The notes under the pieces are model-generated. The model was not told the origin of the DNA. It worked only from the letters and a program-made list of their open reading frames with translations, and did no database searches. Below, one piece after another: positions 16,371 through 25,323 of a DNA stretch of 64,000 nucleotides. The stretch is from assembly GCA_964554875.1 (NCBI GenBank), contig CAZKQJ010000015.1, forward strand, positions 1 to 64,000, written 5' to 3'. This DNA is from Marispirochaeta sp964554875. GTDB taxonomy: Bacteria; Spirochaetota; Spirochaetia; JC444; Marispirochaetaceae. The position numbers and the translations under genes were made by a program. Positions within the stretch are counted from its first letter, which is position 1, and each line of letters starts with the position of its first letter.

Positions 16371-17213
16371 ATGGATTTTGAGCACCGATACAGCCCCTTT
16401 GCACAGTCGCCGGATATCGAACAGTTCAGAACAGAGGTACTCAAATTTTACGCCTCTGAAGGGCGCAACTTTCCCTGGCGTCAGGATACCTCCCCCTACA
16501 GCGTATTCGTCTCCGAGGTCATGCTTCAGCAGACTCAAGTATACCGGGTGGAGCCGAAATACATCCGCTGGATGCGGGAGGTTCCGGACTTTCAGGCCCT
16601 GGCAGAGCTCTCCACGGAACGCCTGCTGGGGCTCTGGCAGGGCCTGGGTTACAATCGCCGGGCCCTGGCACTCCGGGAGTCGGCAGAAAAGGTCATAAAG
16701 GAATATGATGGAATCCTGCCCGATGATCCGGAGCTGCTGCAGCGCCTGCCGGGAATCGGTCCCGCTACGGCGGCTTCGATCTGCGCCTTTGCTTTTAACC
16801 TGCCCGTTGTTTTTATCGAAACCAACATCCGCAGGGTTTTTATCCACTTTTTTTTCCGGGATTCAGAGCAGGTAAGCGACAGGGATATCCTTCCCTTAGT
16901 CGAAGCAAGCCTGCACCGGGTATCACCCCGGGACTGGTACAACGCCCTGATGGACCTTGGTACTCTGCTTAAAAATCGGGTAGCCAACCCCAACAGAAAA
17001 AGCCGCCACTACACGCGGCAGGCTCCCTTCAAAGGCTCCAACCGCGAAGCCCGGGGGGCGGTACTCAAAGCCCTCCAGAAAGCTACCCGTCAGTCAGCGG
17101 AGGAACTCTCGGAAACCACGGGAATCGACTTCCGGCGGATACTGCGGGCCGCTGAAGAGCTGGAGAAGGAAGGCTTCCTCAGCGCTGAAAAGGGCCTTTT
17201 CGGATTGACATGA
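16371..17213 (+). CDS. MutY-like HhH-GPD adenine glycosylase lacking the Fe-S cluster
   Basis: The 280-residue protein has the HhH-GPD fold: FPWR, the catalytic Glu (SEVMLQQTQV, E49) and the helix-hairpin-helix LPGIGPATAASICAFAF. Where MutY has the catalytic Asp, this protein has Glu (VFIETNIRRV, E150). The four cysteines of the C-terminal Fe-S cluster are absent; the region reads ALMDLGTLLKNRVANPNRKSRHYTRQ. It also lacks the C-terminal 8-oxoG-recognition domain of full MutY (about 350 residues). ATG 16371 fits the family start; the frame is open upstream. It may still excise adenine, but its substrate is uncertain. Confidence 0.8.
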   Translation: MDFEHRYSPFAQSPDIEQFRTEVLKFYASEGRNFPWRQDTSPYSVFVSEVMLQQTQVYRVEPKYIRWMREVPDFQALAELSTERLLGLWQGLGYNRRALALRESAEKVIKEYDGILPDDPELLQRLPGIGPATAASICAFAFNLPVVFIETNIRRVFIHFFFRDSEQVSDRDILPLVEASLHRVSPRDWYNALMDLGTLLKNRVANPNRKSRHYTRQAPFKGSNREARGAVLKALQKATRQSAEELSETTGIDFRRILRAAEELEKEGFLSAEKGLFGLT

Positions 17214-17323
17214 CAAACCGGCAGGAGACATCGGGATTGGGATGTTCTCAGGAAACAAGGGAGGAACGGCAGGTTTGGATTATGCACCTGTTTTTCTGCT
17301 GACGTGCGGGTAAAATATACAGT

Positions 17324-18052
17324 ATGAAAATTATCGGACTTGACAGTGCAGTACAGGAGAAAGATAACGGCCTCGTCCTTTGTGAATATAATGATACACA
17401 CGAAATGATTCTGAAAGATGTGTGGGACCATAAACAGCCTTTGGTTGTACAGATTTGCGAATGGCTGAAGGATAGGAAAAAAACCCTGATAGGGATAGAT
17501 GCACCCCTGGGTTGGCCGTTTCAGTTTTCCAAAGGCCTGCAGGACCACCACGCCGGGATGTATCTGGGAGACGACGCCAAGGCCTTTTTCAGGCGGGAAA
17601 CCGATCTGGATATCGCGAAACGATTTCACAAAACCCCTCTGGAAGTAAGCGCGGACAGAATAGGACGAACTGCTTTTATGTCACTGAAACGAATCAGGGA
17701 AATCAGTGAAAGATCGCACAGAAAAGTGTCTCTGGTATGGAATACTCGGGACGACTATGATGTTGGTTTCATTGAGGTGTATCCCGCAGCAACGCTTTTA
17801 GCTAATAAGCTTGATATAAAGGGCTATAAAAAAAACTACGAAATCAGACTGAAACTCTTAGCTGAACTGAAAAGTCAGTGTTCAAAACAGGGCATGGACA
17901 AGATTGATATCGCTACAATCGACCACAATTTTGACGCCTTTATTTGCTGCCTCGCGGTATATGATTTCTTGACAGGAACGTGCAAAGCACCAGAAAAGAT
18001 CACTAAAAGAATAAATAAGGAAGGATGGATATGGACCAGAGCAATTGAGTAG
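17324..18052 (+). CDS. DUF429 family protein (predicted RNase H-fold nuclease)
   Basis: The 242-residue protein has DUF429 landmarks: MKIIGLDSA at the N-terminus, LIGIDAPLGWP, FIEVYPAATLL, and DHNFDAFICCLAVYDFLTG near the C-terminus. The acidic residues suggest an RNase H-like metal-dependent nuclease, which is a prediction for the family. Its codon use is visibly more AT-rich than its neighbours, suggesting separate acquisition. It starts 110 nt after the MutY-like gene and ends at a bidirectional terminator shared with tyrS. Confidence 0.75.
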   Translation: MKIIGLDSAVQEKDNGLVLCEYNDTHEMILKDVWDHKQPLVVQICEWLKDRKKTLIGIDAPLGWPFQFSKGLQDHHAGMYLGDDAKAFFRRETDLDIAKRFHKTPLEVSADRIGRTAFMSLKRIREISERSHRKVSLVWNTRDDYDVGFIEVYPAATLLANKLDIKGYKKNYEIRLKLLAELKSQCSKQGMDKIDIATIDHNFDAFICCLAVYDFLTGTCKAPEKITKRINKEGWIWTRAIE

Positions 18053-18136
18053 TAACTGTTGTCCCCAGGCGGGGGCAGCGGACAGCTAGGGCCCGCGCTA
18101 TATGGTCTGGTAGCCGGGCGTCCCCCCGGTCCCTGG

Positions 18137-18185
18137 AAAAAAAAGCCCCCGCCAGCTTTTCAGCCTGCGCGGGAGCATTTTTTTT
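18137..18185. terminator. Bidirectional intrinsic terminator between the DUF429 gene and tyrS
   Basis: An imperfect GC-rich stem (GCCCCCGCCAGC...GCCTGCGCGGGAGC, 18145-18176) is flanked by an 8-A run on the left and an 8-T run on the right. It can therefore stop transcription from either side. Confidence 0.8.
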
Positions 18186-18204
18186 AAGCGAGGTGCTTCT
18201 TTTT

Positions 18205-19437
18205 TTACTTGACCACAATCCGGAAAAATCTCTTTTTTCCCGCCTTCAGCATGAGCTCCCCGTCCTGAACAAAGGAGCCGTCCACAACCGTGTCTATATC
18301 CTCGATTTTCCGGTCGTTGATGCGGGCGCCGCCCTGCTGAACCAGTCTGCGGGCTTCGCCGTTGGAGGAACAGAGGTCTGTGCGGGCAAAAAGCTCCAGC
18401 ACGCCGATGCCCTTTGCAAGTTCCGAGGCGGAAAGTTCCAGACTAGGAATGGAACTTTTGTCGCCGCTTCCGCCGAAGGCGGCCTTGGCAGCGGCCAGGG
18501 CCTTGTCCGCCTCATCCTTGCCGTGGACCAGGCTGGTGTACTCCCAGGCCAGGCGCTCCTTGGCTGCGTTCAGGGCTGCCCCTTCTCCTGCGCAGAGTTC
18601 CCGGATCTCCTCCAGTTCCAGAAAAGTAAAGAGCTTCAGGAACTTCTCCACGTCAGCGTCGGCCACATTGCGCCAGTACTGGAAAAAATCGTAAACGGAA
18701 AAGAGCCCGGAATCGAGGAAGACGGCGCCCTTCTCTGACTTGCCCATTTTCTGTCCGTCCGCCCGGGTAACCAGGGGAAAGGTCAGCCCGTAGGTTTCGC
18801 CTCCCTCCATGCGCCGGATCAGGTCGATACCCGCCACGATGTTGCCCCACTGGTCGTCCCCGCCGATCTGAAGCCGGCAGCCCTTACGCCGGTAGAGCTC
18901 CAGGTAGTCATAGGACTGGAGCAGCTGGTAATTGAACTCAACGAAGGAGAGCCCCGTCTCCAGCCGCTTTTTATAGGACTCGAAGGTCAGCATCCGGTTT
19001 ACGGAAAACTGGCTGCCGATCTCCCGCAGGAAATCGATGTAGTTCAGGTCTGCAAGCCAGTCGGCGTTGTTCACCAGCCAGCCGTTCTCCCCGTCCAGGG
19101 TAACGAAGTTGGTCAGCTGCGCGGCGACGCTCTTTACATTGGCTTCGATCTCCTCGTAGCTGAGCATCTTTCGCATCTCTGTCTTCCCCGAGGGGTCGCC
19201 GATACGGGCGGTGCCGCCGCCCACGAGGAGCACGGGTTTATGTCCGGCCCTCTGCAGGTGAGAGAGAGCGAAAATCGGAACCATGTGTCCCACATGCAGT
19301 GAGGGCCCAGTGGGATCGACCCCCACGTAGAAGGCCACCGGTCCCTGGTCCATCAGGGAACTCAAGGAGTCAAGATCGGTACACTGTTGAATGAATCCCC
19401 TCTCCTGGAGGATCTGCAAGGCAGAATTCAGGCTCAT
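18205..19437 (-). CDS. tyrS: Tyrosyl-tRNA synthetase
   Basis: The 410-residue class I synthetase charges tRNA-Tyr. Signatures are YVGVDPTGPSLHVGHMVP (HIGH-type), GDPSGKTEMR, QIGGDDQWGN, KMGKSEKGAVFL (KMSKS-type) and a C-terminal S4-like RNA-binding segment (SSNGEARRLVQQGGARINDRKI). The length is normal. It overlaps glyS by 4 nt and is the last gene of a three-synthetase operon that ends at the bidirectional terminator. Confidence 0.97.
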   Translation of the reverse strand: MSLNSALQILQERGFIQQCTDLDSLSSLMDQGPVAFYVGVDPTGPSLHVGHMVPIFALSHLQRAGHKPVLLVGGGTARIGDPSGKTEMRKMLSYEEIEANVKSVAAQLTNFVTLDGENGWLVNNADWLADLNYIDFLREIGSQFSVNRMLTFESYKKRLETGLSFVEFNYQLLQSYDYLELYRRKGCRLQIGGDDQWGNIVAGIDLIRRMEGGETYGLTFPLVTRADGQKMGKSEKGAVFLDSGLFSVYDFFQYWRNVADADVEKFLKLFTFLELEEIRELCAGEGAALNAAKERLAWEYTSLVHGKDEADKALAAAKAAFGGSGDKSSIPSLELSASELAKGIGVLELFARTDLCSSNGEARRLVQQGGARINDRKIEDIDTVVDGSFVQDGELMLKAGKKRFFRIVVK

Positions 19438-20771
19438 ACGCGCTTGTACTCCTTTATCTCCTTACGGATCCGCGCGGCAAGCTCGTTACGATGGACCCGG
19501 ACCTGCTCCATGGAGTCCCTGAAGCGGAGGGTGACCGTCCCGTCCTCCTTGGAGTCGTAGTCCACGGTAACACAGTAGGGAGTACCCCCCTCGTCCTGCC
19601 TGCGGTAGCGGCGGCCGATGGCTCCGGACTGATCGTAGAAAACGTTGAAGTCCTCCCGCAGAGCCGCCTCTATCTCTTTCGCAAGTTCGGCAATGCCGTC
19701 CTTCTTGACCAGGGGAAGAATCGCCACGGTTATGGGGGCAATTGCAGGATGAAAGTGCATCACCGTCCTGACATCCCCATCCTCGAGCTGTTCCTCCTCG
19801 TAGGCATCGGAGAGGACCATCAGTACCGAACGGGTAAGCCCCGCGGAGGTTTCAATTACGTAGGGAACATAGCGTTCCTTGGTCTGATCCTCCAGGTAGG
19901 TCTGGTCCTTACCGGAGAACTCCTGGTGCCGGCCCAGGTCGAAGTCGGTGCGGTTGTGGACCCCTTCCAGCTCCTGCCAGCCCATGGGGAAAAAATACTC
20001 GATGTCGTAGGCGTCCTTGGCGTAGTGGGCCAGTTCGTCCGACCCGTGCTGGTGCCAGCGGAGCCGGTCGGAGCGGATACCCAGCTTCTTGTAGTAGCCC
20101 ATCCGCTGTTCTCGCCAATAGTTGAACCACTCGTCGTCGCTGCCGGGTTTAACGAAGAACTGCATCTCCATCTGCTCGAACTCGCAGGTTCTAAAGATAA
20201 AGTTCTTGGTGACGATCTCGTTGCGGAAGGCTTTTCCCACCTGGGCGATGCCGAAGGGAATCTTGACCCGGCTGGTCTGCACCACGTTGCGGAAGTTCAC
20301 AAAGATTCCCTGGGCGGTTTCGGGGCGCAGGTAGACGATGTTCTTGTCGTCCTTCACCGGGCCCAGGTGGGTCTGGAACATCAGGTTGAACTGACGGGGT
20401 TCGGTGAAGGTCCCGGAGTTTCCACAGACCGGGCAGGGGGCGGAAAGATCGATGTGGTCCGCCCGGAAGCGGTTCTTGCACTCCTTGCAGTCAACAAGAG
20501 GATCGGAAAAGTTGGCCACATGGCCCGATGCCTCCCAGACTTTGGGGTGCATCATGATTGCAGCATCCAGGCCCACGATGTTTTCGTGAAGCTGGGTCAT
20601 CTCCTTCCACCAGAAGTTCTGAATATTCTTTTTCAGCTCCACCCCCATGGGGCCGTAGTCCCAGGCGGAGGAGAGGCCCCCGTAGATTTCGGAAGACTGA
20701 AATACAAATCCCCGGCGCTTGCAGAGGGAGACGAGTTTGTCCATGGTTACTTCGGCGGTTTTTTCTGCCAT
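19434..20771 (-). CDS. glyS: Glycyl-tRNA synthetase (dimeric, class IIa)
   Basis: The 445-residue enzyme belongs to the alpha2 GlyRS (GlyQS) type. It has motif 1 region SSAWDYGPMGVELKKN, the Cys4 zinc-like insert (CKECKNRF and CPVCG), motif 2 FRNEIVTKNFIFRTCEFEQME, motif 3 SAGLTRSVL and a C-terminal anticodon-binding domain. It attaches glycine to tRNA-Gly. The gene lies 41 nt after gltX and overlaps tyrS by 4 nt. Confidence 0.96.
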   Translation of the reverse strand: MAEKTAEVTMDKLVSLCKRRGFVFQSSEIYGGLSSAWDYGPMGVELKKNIQNFWWKEMTQLHENIVGLDAAIMMHPKVWEASGHVANFSDPLVDCKECKNRFRADHIDLSAPCPVCGNSGTFTEPRQFNLMFQTHLGPVKDDKNIVYLRPETAQGIFVNFRNVVQTSRVKIPFGIAQVGKAFRNEIVTKNFIFRTCEFEQMEMQFFVKPGSDDEWFNYWREQRMGYYKKLGIRSDRLRWHQHGSDELAHYAKDAYDIEYFFPMGWQELEGVHNRTDFDLGRHQEFSGKDQTYLEDQTKERYVPYVIETSAGLTRSVLMVLSDAYEEEQLEDGDVRTVMHFHPAIAPITVAILPLVKKDGIAELAKEIEAALREDFNVFYDQSGAIGRRYRRQDEGGTPYCVTVDYDSKEDGTVTLRFRDSMEQVRVHRNELAARIRKEIKEYKRV

Positions 20772-20812
20772 TCTGTGCTCCTGACGTAAGAAATTATAGA
20801 TTTTCCGGACCC

Positions 20813-22288
20813 TTACAAGCGTCCTTTTAATACGGAGATCAAGCGGTCGATTCGCCTGAGGGACTCATCGGTGCCGATCAGACGGCAGCTTTCGATAAGC
20901 GGCGGTGATACGGTGCTTCCCGTCAGTCCGACTCTCAAGGGGCCCATCATGTCCCCCAGCTTGACCTCAAGCTCCTCAGCCCTGACGCGGAACTCTTCTT
21001 CCATTTCCTCGTCCCCGAGGGAATCAAGGCGGGAGATAAGTTCCCGGCCGGCTTCCAGTACCTCAACGGTTTTGGCCGGGTCCAGCTTTTTGGGCACGGC
21101 GATACCGGGGTCATCGGCTTCGACATCCTGAAAAAGAAAGCGGACCAGGGGGGCGATCTCACCCAGGGCCTTAAGCCGCGGTTTGACCAGGGGAATAAAG
21201 TTGTCGATAATGCGCCGTTCATCCTCCGTCGGCGGATCGGAGATGATGCCGTCCCGCATCAGGAAGGGGATCAGGGCTTCCTTGAGCTCCCCATCCTCCT
21301 TCTGCCGGATGTACTGACCGTTGAACCAGGCCAGCTTCTTGTAATCGAAGACCCCCGGGGCCTTGTTCAGCTTTTCCAGGCTGAAAAGCTCTTCCAGCTC
21401 CTCCCGGCTAAAGAATTCCCGGGAGTCGTCGTAGCTCCAGCCCAGCAGGGAGACGTAGTTGAGCAGCGCTTCGGGCAGGTAACCTTCGTTGCGGAACTCC
21501 CGCACGCTGGTGGATCCGTGGCGTTTTGAGAGTTTCTGCCCGTCCTTGCCCATGACCATGGGAAGGTGGCAGTACTTCGGGGGCTCCCATCCGAAGGCTT
21601 CGTATAACAGAACATGCAGGGGGCCCGAGGGAATCCACTCCTGGGCCCGGAGAATGTGGGTAATCTCCATCAGATGGTCGTCCACCACGTTGGCCAGGTG
21701 ATAGGTGGGAAAACCGTCACCCTTGAGGATGACCGGGTCTGGGTTGATGTCCCTGTTCTTGCGGGTAATGGTTCCCATGATTTCGTCGGAGAAACTGGTG
21801 GAACCCTCCAGGGGAATCTTGAAACGGATTACCGGCTCCAGTTCCCGGGCTTTCAGATCCTCCGCCAGGCGCTTCTCGTCTTCGGGAGACAGGTCCCGGC
21901 AGCGCCGGTCGTAACCGGTGGCCTTCTTCTGGCTCTTTCTGAGCTCCTCCAGCCGTTCGGCTGTGCAGTAGCAGCGGTAGGCGTGGCCGCTTTCAAGCAG
22001 CGTGTTCGCGTATTCCCGGTACAGATCAAAGCGTTCGGACTGTACATAGGGACCGAAGTCGCCCCCCACATCGGGACCTTCGTCCCATCTGATACCGAGC
22101 CACTGGAAGGTATCATAGAGGTCCTGCAGGGCTTCATCGGAATAACGGGTGCGGTCGGTGTCCTCCACCCGCAGTATGAAGCTGCCTCCCTGGCTTCTGG
22201 CAAAGAAATAGTTGAATAAGGCGGTCCTGACCCCGCCGATATGCTGAAGGCCCGTCGGTGACGGGGCGTAGCGTACGCGCACGCTCAT
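20813..22288 (-). CDS. gltX: Glutamyl-tRNA synthetase
   Basis: The 491-residue class I synthetase shows RYAPSPTGLQHIGGVRTALFNY (HIGH region), ILRVEDTDRTRY, and KLSKRHGSTSV (KMSKS region), with a C-terminal anticodon-binding helical domain. It charges tRNA-Glu (and possibly tRNA-Gln if a GatCAB route exists; not in the window). It is the first gene of the gltX-glyS-tyrS operon with a clear promoter upstream. Confidence 0.97.
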   Translation of the reverse strand: MSVRVRYAPSPTGLQHIGGVRTALFNYFFARSQGGSFILRVEDTDRTRYSDEALQDLYDTFQWLGIRWDEGPDVGGDFGPYVQSERFDLYREYANTLLESGHAYRCYCTAERLEELRKSQKKATGYDRRCRDLSPEDEKRLAEDLKARELEPVIRFKIPLEGSTSFSDEIMGTITRKNRDINPDPVILKGDGFPTYHLANVVDDHLMEITHILRAQEWIPSGPLHVLLYEAFGWEPPKYCHLPMVMGKDGQKLSKRHGSTSVREFRNEGYLPEALLNYVSLLGWSYDDSREFFSREELEELFSLEKLNKAPGVFDYKKLAWFNGQYIRQKEDGELKEALIPFLMRDGIISDPPTEDERRIIDNFIPLVKPRLKALGEIAPLVRFLFQDVEADDPGIAVPKKLDPAKTVEVLEAGRELISRLDSLGDEEMEEEFRVRAEELEVKLGDMMGPLRVGLTGSTVSPPLIESCRLIGTDESLRRIDRLISVLKGRL

Positions 22289-22335
22289 AATTATCCTCGT
22301 TAATCCTAGTTTTTTTTCTAAGTGACTGGTGAATG

Positions 22336-22365
22336 ATTATAGCGGGGGCAGGTGTGTACCGTCAA
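22336..22365 (-). promoter_or_regulatory. Promoter of the gltX-glyS-tyrS operon
   Basis: TTGACG (22365-22360), an 18-nt spacer and a consensus TATAAT (22341-22336) on the minus strand, about 45 nt before the gltX start. Confidence 0.7.
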
Positions 22366-22383
22366 CGGCCCGAAAAAGGGAGA

Positions 22384-22692
22384 TCAGGGAATGTCCTGGC
22401 GGTAAAACTCGAGGGCCTCCTCCACCAGGGCCCTCCACTCTTCATCCAGAGAACCGCTAAAAGGAGTACGCCCGGCATGGCGGTACCAGTAGCGGGCGTT
22501 CCACTCCTCCCCTTCCCTGCGGTGCAGGTAGGCGTGTACCGCACTTCCCAGTACCGTGGGTGTGGACTGGGCTATGGAATGGGCAAAATCCCAGTCACCT
22601 TTTTTGTCCCACCACAAGGCCTTCAACACCTGATCCGGTACCGGATCGGGAGATGAGGCTTCAAGACTTGCCAGAAACTCGTTAAAGGTCAT
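22384..22692 (-). CDS. Conserved hypothetical protein, 102 residues
   Basis: This small soluble acidic protein is rich in Trp and aromatic residues (ALWWDKKGDWDFAHSIAQ; VHAYLHRREGEEWNARYWYRHAG). The pattern recalls a short uncharacterised bacterial family with a WWDxKGDW...HAYLHRxEGD...YWYxxAG consensus, known to me only as hypothetical. The repeated helical look is TPR/Sel1-like, but no function can be assigned. It is transcribed toward gltX, though the gltX promoter lies after its stop. Confidence 0.65.
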   Translation of the reverse strand: MTFNEFLASLEASSPDPVPDQVLKALWWDKKGDWDFAHSIAQSTPTVLGSAVHAYLHRREGEEWNARYWYRHAGRTPFSGSLDEEWRALVEEALEFYRQDIP

Positions 22693-22745
22693 GCTGCGTT
22701 TAAAATGTACATACAGACGGCTCCGGGGTCGAGATAAAAGGAGAA

Positions 22746-23129
22746 TTAGTTCAAGATGGCGGTATCCTTCTCAAACTGGCCTGTGGAAAGAAGAACCAGG
22801 GTGCAGGCTTCCATGTAGGGGATACCTGCGGAATCCAGGGCTTCCTTAAGCTTCTGTGACTCGGTCCCCGGATTAAAGATAACCCTCTCGGGGTTCAGCT
22901 TTACAATTGCATCAATTTCGCTGCCTATATGACGGGGACCCACATACAGGGTCAGGGTATGGATTCTCCCTTCAATCTGGGAAAGAGAATTGTGAACAGG
23001 GACCCCCTCGATTTCTTTCAGGGTGGGATGCACGGGCACAACCTTGTACCCGTGACTTCGAAGCATGGTAAGGGCTTTATATGAGTATCGTTCCGGATTG
23101 CGGCTTGCGCCGAGAATGGCAACCTGCAT
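22746..23129 (-). CDS. CoA-binding domain protein (YccU-like)
   Basis: The 127-residue Rossmann-fold protein has the family opening MQVAILGASRNPERYSYKALTML and the strand-loop VVPVHPTLKEIEG. In this family the domain binds CoA or a related nucleotide; the role is unknown. ATG 23129 is favoured because GGAGG is 7 nt upstream; the frame stays open to 23180. A promoter overlaps the longer frame. Confidence 0.85.
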   Translation of the reverse strand: MQVAILGASRNPERYSYKALTMLRSHGYKVVPVHPTLKEIEGVPVHNSLSQIEGRIHTLTLYVGPRHIGSEIDAIVKLNPERVIFNPGTESQKLKEALDSAGIPYMEACTLVLLSTGQFEKDTAILN

Positions 23130-23151
23130 TATTTCCTCCAATATATGGTTT

Positions 23152-23180
23152 ATAATATATAATGATTTCAACAAAGACAA
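23152..23180 (-). promoter_or_regulatory. Promoter of the CoA-binding protein gene
   Basis: TTGTCT (23180-23175), a 17-nt spacer and TATTAT (23157-23152) on the minus strand, in an AT-rich divergent gap. Confidence 0.55.
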
Positions 23181-23241
23181 GCTCCAGGATTTTCCCGCTC
23201 TTTATTGACCGGAAAGGGGTTTCCTCCTATGGTGATGGGTA

Positions 23242-24531
23242 ATGAGCACAACAGGCCTGACACCAAGAGTAACCCAGAAAAGCATCTTCCTTGCATGGCT
23301 TCCCCTGGCGGCCATGTGGATTTTTATGGCCGTGGAACAGCCCGGCATCGCCGCGATAATAGCACGAATGCCGGAGGTAAAGAAACAGCTTGCCATTTTT
23401 GGAGTGGTCTTTTCTTTCTCCCTGATTATCGAGAGTCCCATAATACAGATGCTTTCGGCGGGTGCGGCCCTGGGTACAAACCGCAGTAATTACAAAAAAC
23501 TGCTGAACTCAATGCACCTTATGGGAATCGTGCTTACTCTGATACACCTTCTCGTGGGAGTCACCCCTCTTTTTGATTTTCTGATTCTGGAACTGATCGG
23601 TATGCCTGGAGACTTTCTCCCAGACAGCCGGACAGCCTTCCTGCTTATGACACCCTTTACTGCCTCCGTTGGATACCGCAGGCTCTGGCAGGGGGTACTC
23701 ATCCGCAGGGGGCAGTCCAGGGTAATCCCTGCCGTCATGCTGGCCCGGCTCATGACATCCGCCCTTATTCTTATGCTTGGAATGTTCTTTCAGTTTCTTC
23801 CGGGCGCCGCCGTCGGAAGCCTGGCGTTGACAATCGGCGTCATAGTCGGAGCGGCCGGCTCCTTTGCCTTTGTGCGCCAGGAACTGCCGCGAATGGAATA
23901 CGGTGATGAAGGTTTTAGCTATGTTTCGCTTTTTCATTTTTACTATCCCCTGGCCCTTACCTCCTTCATCGATCTGGCAGCGCGGCCAATCCTTTCAGTA
24001 GGAGTTGCCAGGGCCGCAAGACCCATAGAATCCCTGGCCATCTGGCCGGTGGTAATGGGCTTTATGTTCCTCTTCAACTCCTTCGCGAAATCCTACCAGG
24101 AGATCGTTATAACCCTGAATGACAAGCCCGGGGGACAAAGGGAGCTGAAACGTTTCGCACTCCGCATGGGACTGAGCGTTTTTATCGCCTTCCAGCTGGT
24201 GGTGTTCACTCCATTACGGGATCTCTGGTTCCGCTACGTTTCAGGGCTGGATGCGGAACTGATGGAACTCCTTCCCATGTCGGTCTTCTTTGCTTCCTTT
24301 GTGCCCGCCATATTCTCATCCATATCCTATAACCGCGGGGTTCTTATAACAAGCAAACGAACGGGAATGGTCAGTCTCGGGGTCTTTATAAATTTCATGT
24401 CCATGGTGATTCTGATGTTCAGCATTCTGCTTGTACCCGGGATTACCGGAGCCACCCTGGCCGCAGCCTCTTTCTTCGGCGCCATGGCGGCGGAAGCCAT
24501 CTTTCTGGCCTGGAAAAGGGGCAGAGGATAG
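23242..24531 (+). CDS. Polytopic membrane protein resembling the MOP/MATE-ANK transporter group
   Basis: The 429-residue protein has about 11-12 hydrophobic helices. The conserved-looking regions are FSFSLIIESPIIQMLSAGAAL, TPFTASVGYRRLWQGVLIRRG and FHFYYPLALTSFIDLAARPILS; the last resembles the second-half start of ANKH and MATE-like flippases. It therefore probably belongs to the MOP superfamily of exporters, but no substrate can be given. ATG 23242 has only a weak GGTGAT upstream. It is followed by azlC after 39 nt. Confidence 0.55.
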   Translation: MSTTGLTPRVTQKSIFLAWLPLAAMWIFMAVEQPGIAAIIARMPEVKKQLAIFGVVFSFSLIIESPIIQMLSAGAALGTNRSNYKKLLNSMHLMGIVLTLIHLLVGVTPLFDFLILELIGMPGDFLPDSRTAFLLMTPFTASVGYRRLWQGVLIRRGQSRVIPAVMLARLMTSALILMLGMFFQFLPGAAVGSLALTIGVIVGAAGSFAFVRQELPRMEYGDEGFSYVSLFHFYYPLALTSFIDLAARPILSVGVARAARPIESLAIWPVVMGFMFLFNSFAKSYQEIVITLNDKPGGQRELKRFALRMGLSVFIAFQLVVFTPLRDLWFRYVSGLDAELMELLPMSVFFASFVPAIFSSISYNRGVLITSKRTGMVSLGVFINFMSMVILMFSILLVPGITGATLAAASFFGAMAAEAIFLAWKRGRG

Positions 24532-24570
24532 CATTCCCCGGAACCGGAAAATCTGCTATCCTTGCGCTGA

Positions 24571-25323
24571 ATGAGCATAAACGAAGGCAGCACTCCTGCA
24601 GTACAGAATTACATCCCCTCCAGGGAGTTCATGAAGGGCGCCAGGGATACAATTCCCCTGCTTTTGGGGGCCCTGCCCTTCGGCATGATCTACGGAACCC
24701 TGGCGATAACCGCGGGCTTGAGCAGAGCAGCTGCCATAGGTATGTCCGCCCTGGTTTTCGCGGGTTCGGCCCAGTTTATTGCCGTGGGCCTGATAGCCTC
24801 CGGGACGCCGGTTCTGGTCATTATCGCGACCACTTTTATCGTCAACCTGCGCCACCTGCTCTACAGCACGACCCTGCTCCCCCACCTGAAAAAGCTCCCT
24901 GTAATCTGGCGCATGCCTCTTGCCTTCTGGCTGACGGATGAAACCTTCGCCGTATCGGTCCATCGCTGGATGGCGGAAGACTCTTCCCCCAACAAGCACT
25001 GGTACCAGCTGGGATCCTCCCTTGCCATGTATCTGAACTGGCAGTTCTGGTGCTTCATGGGTCTCGTGCTGGGGGAGAGTATTCCCAATGCAGCCGAATG
25101 GGGACTCGATGTAGCCATGCCGGTTACCTTTATAGGGATGACCATTCCCTTCGTGAAAAACCTGCCCATGCTGGTCTGTGTTTTGACCGCCTCTTTCTGC
25201 GCTCTGGTCTTTAACGGACTCCCCTACAAGGCCGGATTAATGATCGCCTGCGCCCTGGGGATTCTATCCGGGCTGATCAGCGAACGGCTTCGCAGGGCCG
25301 GGAGAAGTGGGAGGCGTATATGA
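24571..25323 (+). CDS. azlC: AzlC-family branched-chain amino acid exporter, large subunit
   Basis: The 250-residue membrane protein has the AzlC signatures DTIPLLLGALPFGMIYGTLA, ALVFAGSAQFIAVGLI and the central FIVNLRHLLYSTTLLPHL. With AzlD it forms a pump that exports branched-chain amino acids and analogues such as azaleucine. Its stop overlaps the azlD start by 4 nt (ATGA, 25320-25323). Confidence 0.92.
   Translation: MSINEGSTPAVQNYIPSREFMKGARDTIPLLLGALPFGMIYGTLAITAGLSRAAAIGMSALVFAGSAQFIAVGLIASGTPVLVIIATTFIVNLRHLLYSTTLLPHLKKLPVIWRMPLAFWLTDETFAVSVHRWMAEDSSPNKHWYQLGSSLAMYLNWQFWCFMGLVLGESIPNAAEWGLDVAMPVTFIGMTIPFVKNLPMLVCVLTASFCALVFNGLPYKAGLMIACALGILSGLISERLRRAGRSGRRI

Noticed and set aside
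19491..20789. 432-codon open frame on the plus strand
   Set aside because: Antisense shadow of glyS in a GC-rich region; Val/Leu/His/Gln-rich sequence typical of a reverse frame.
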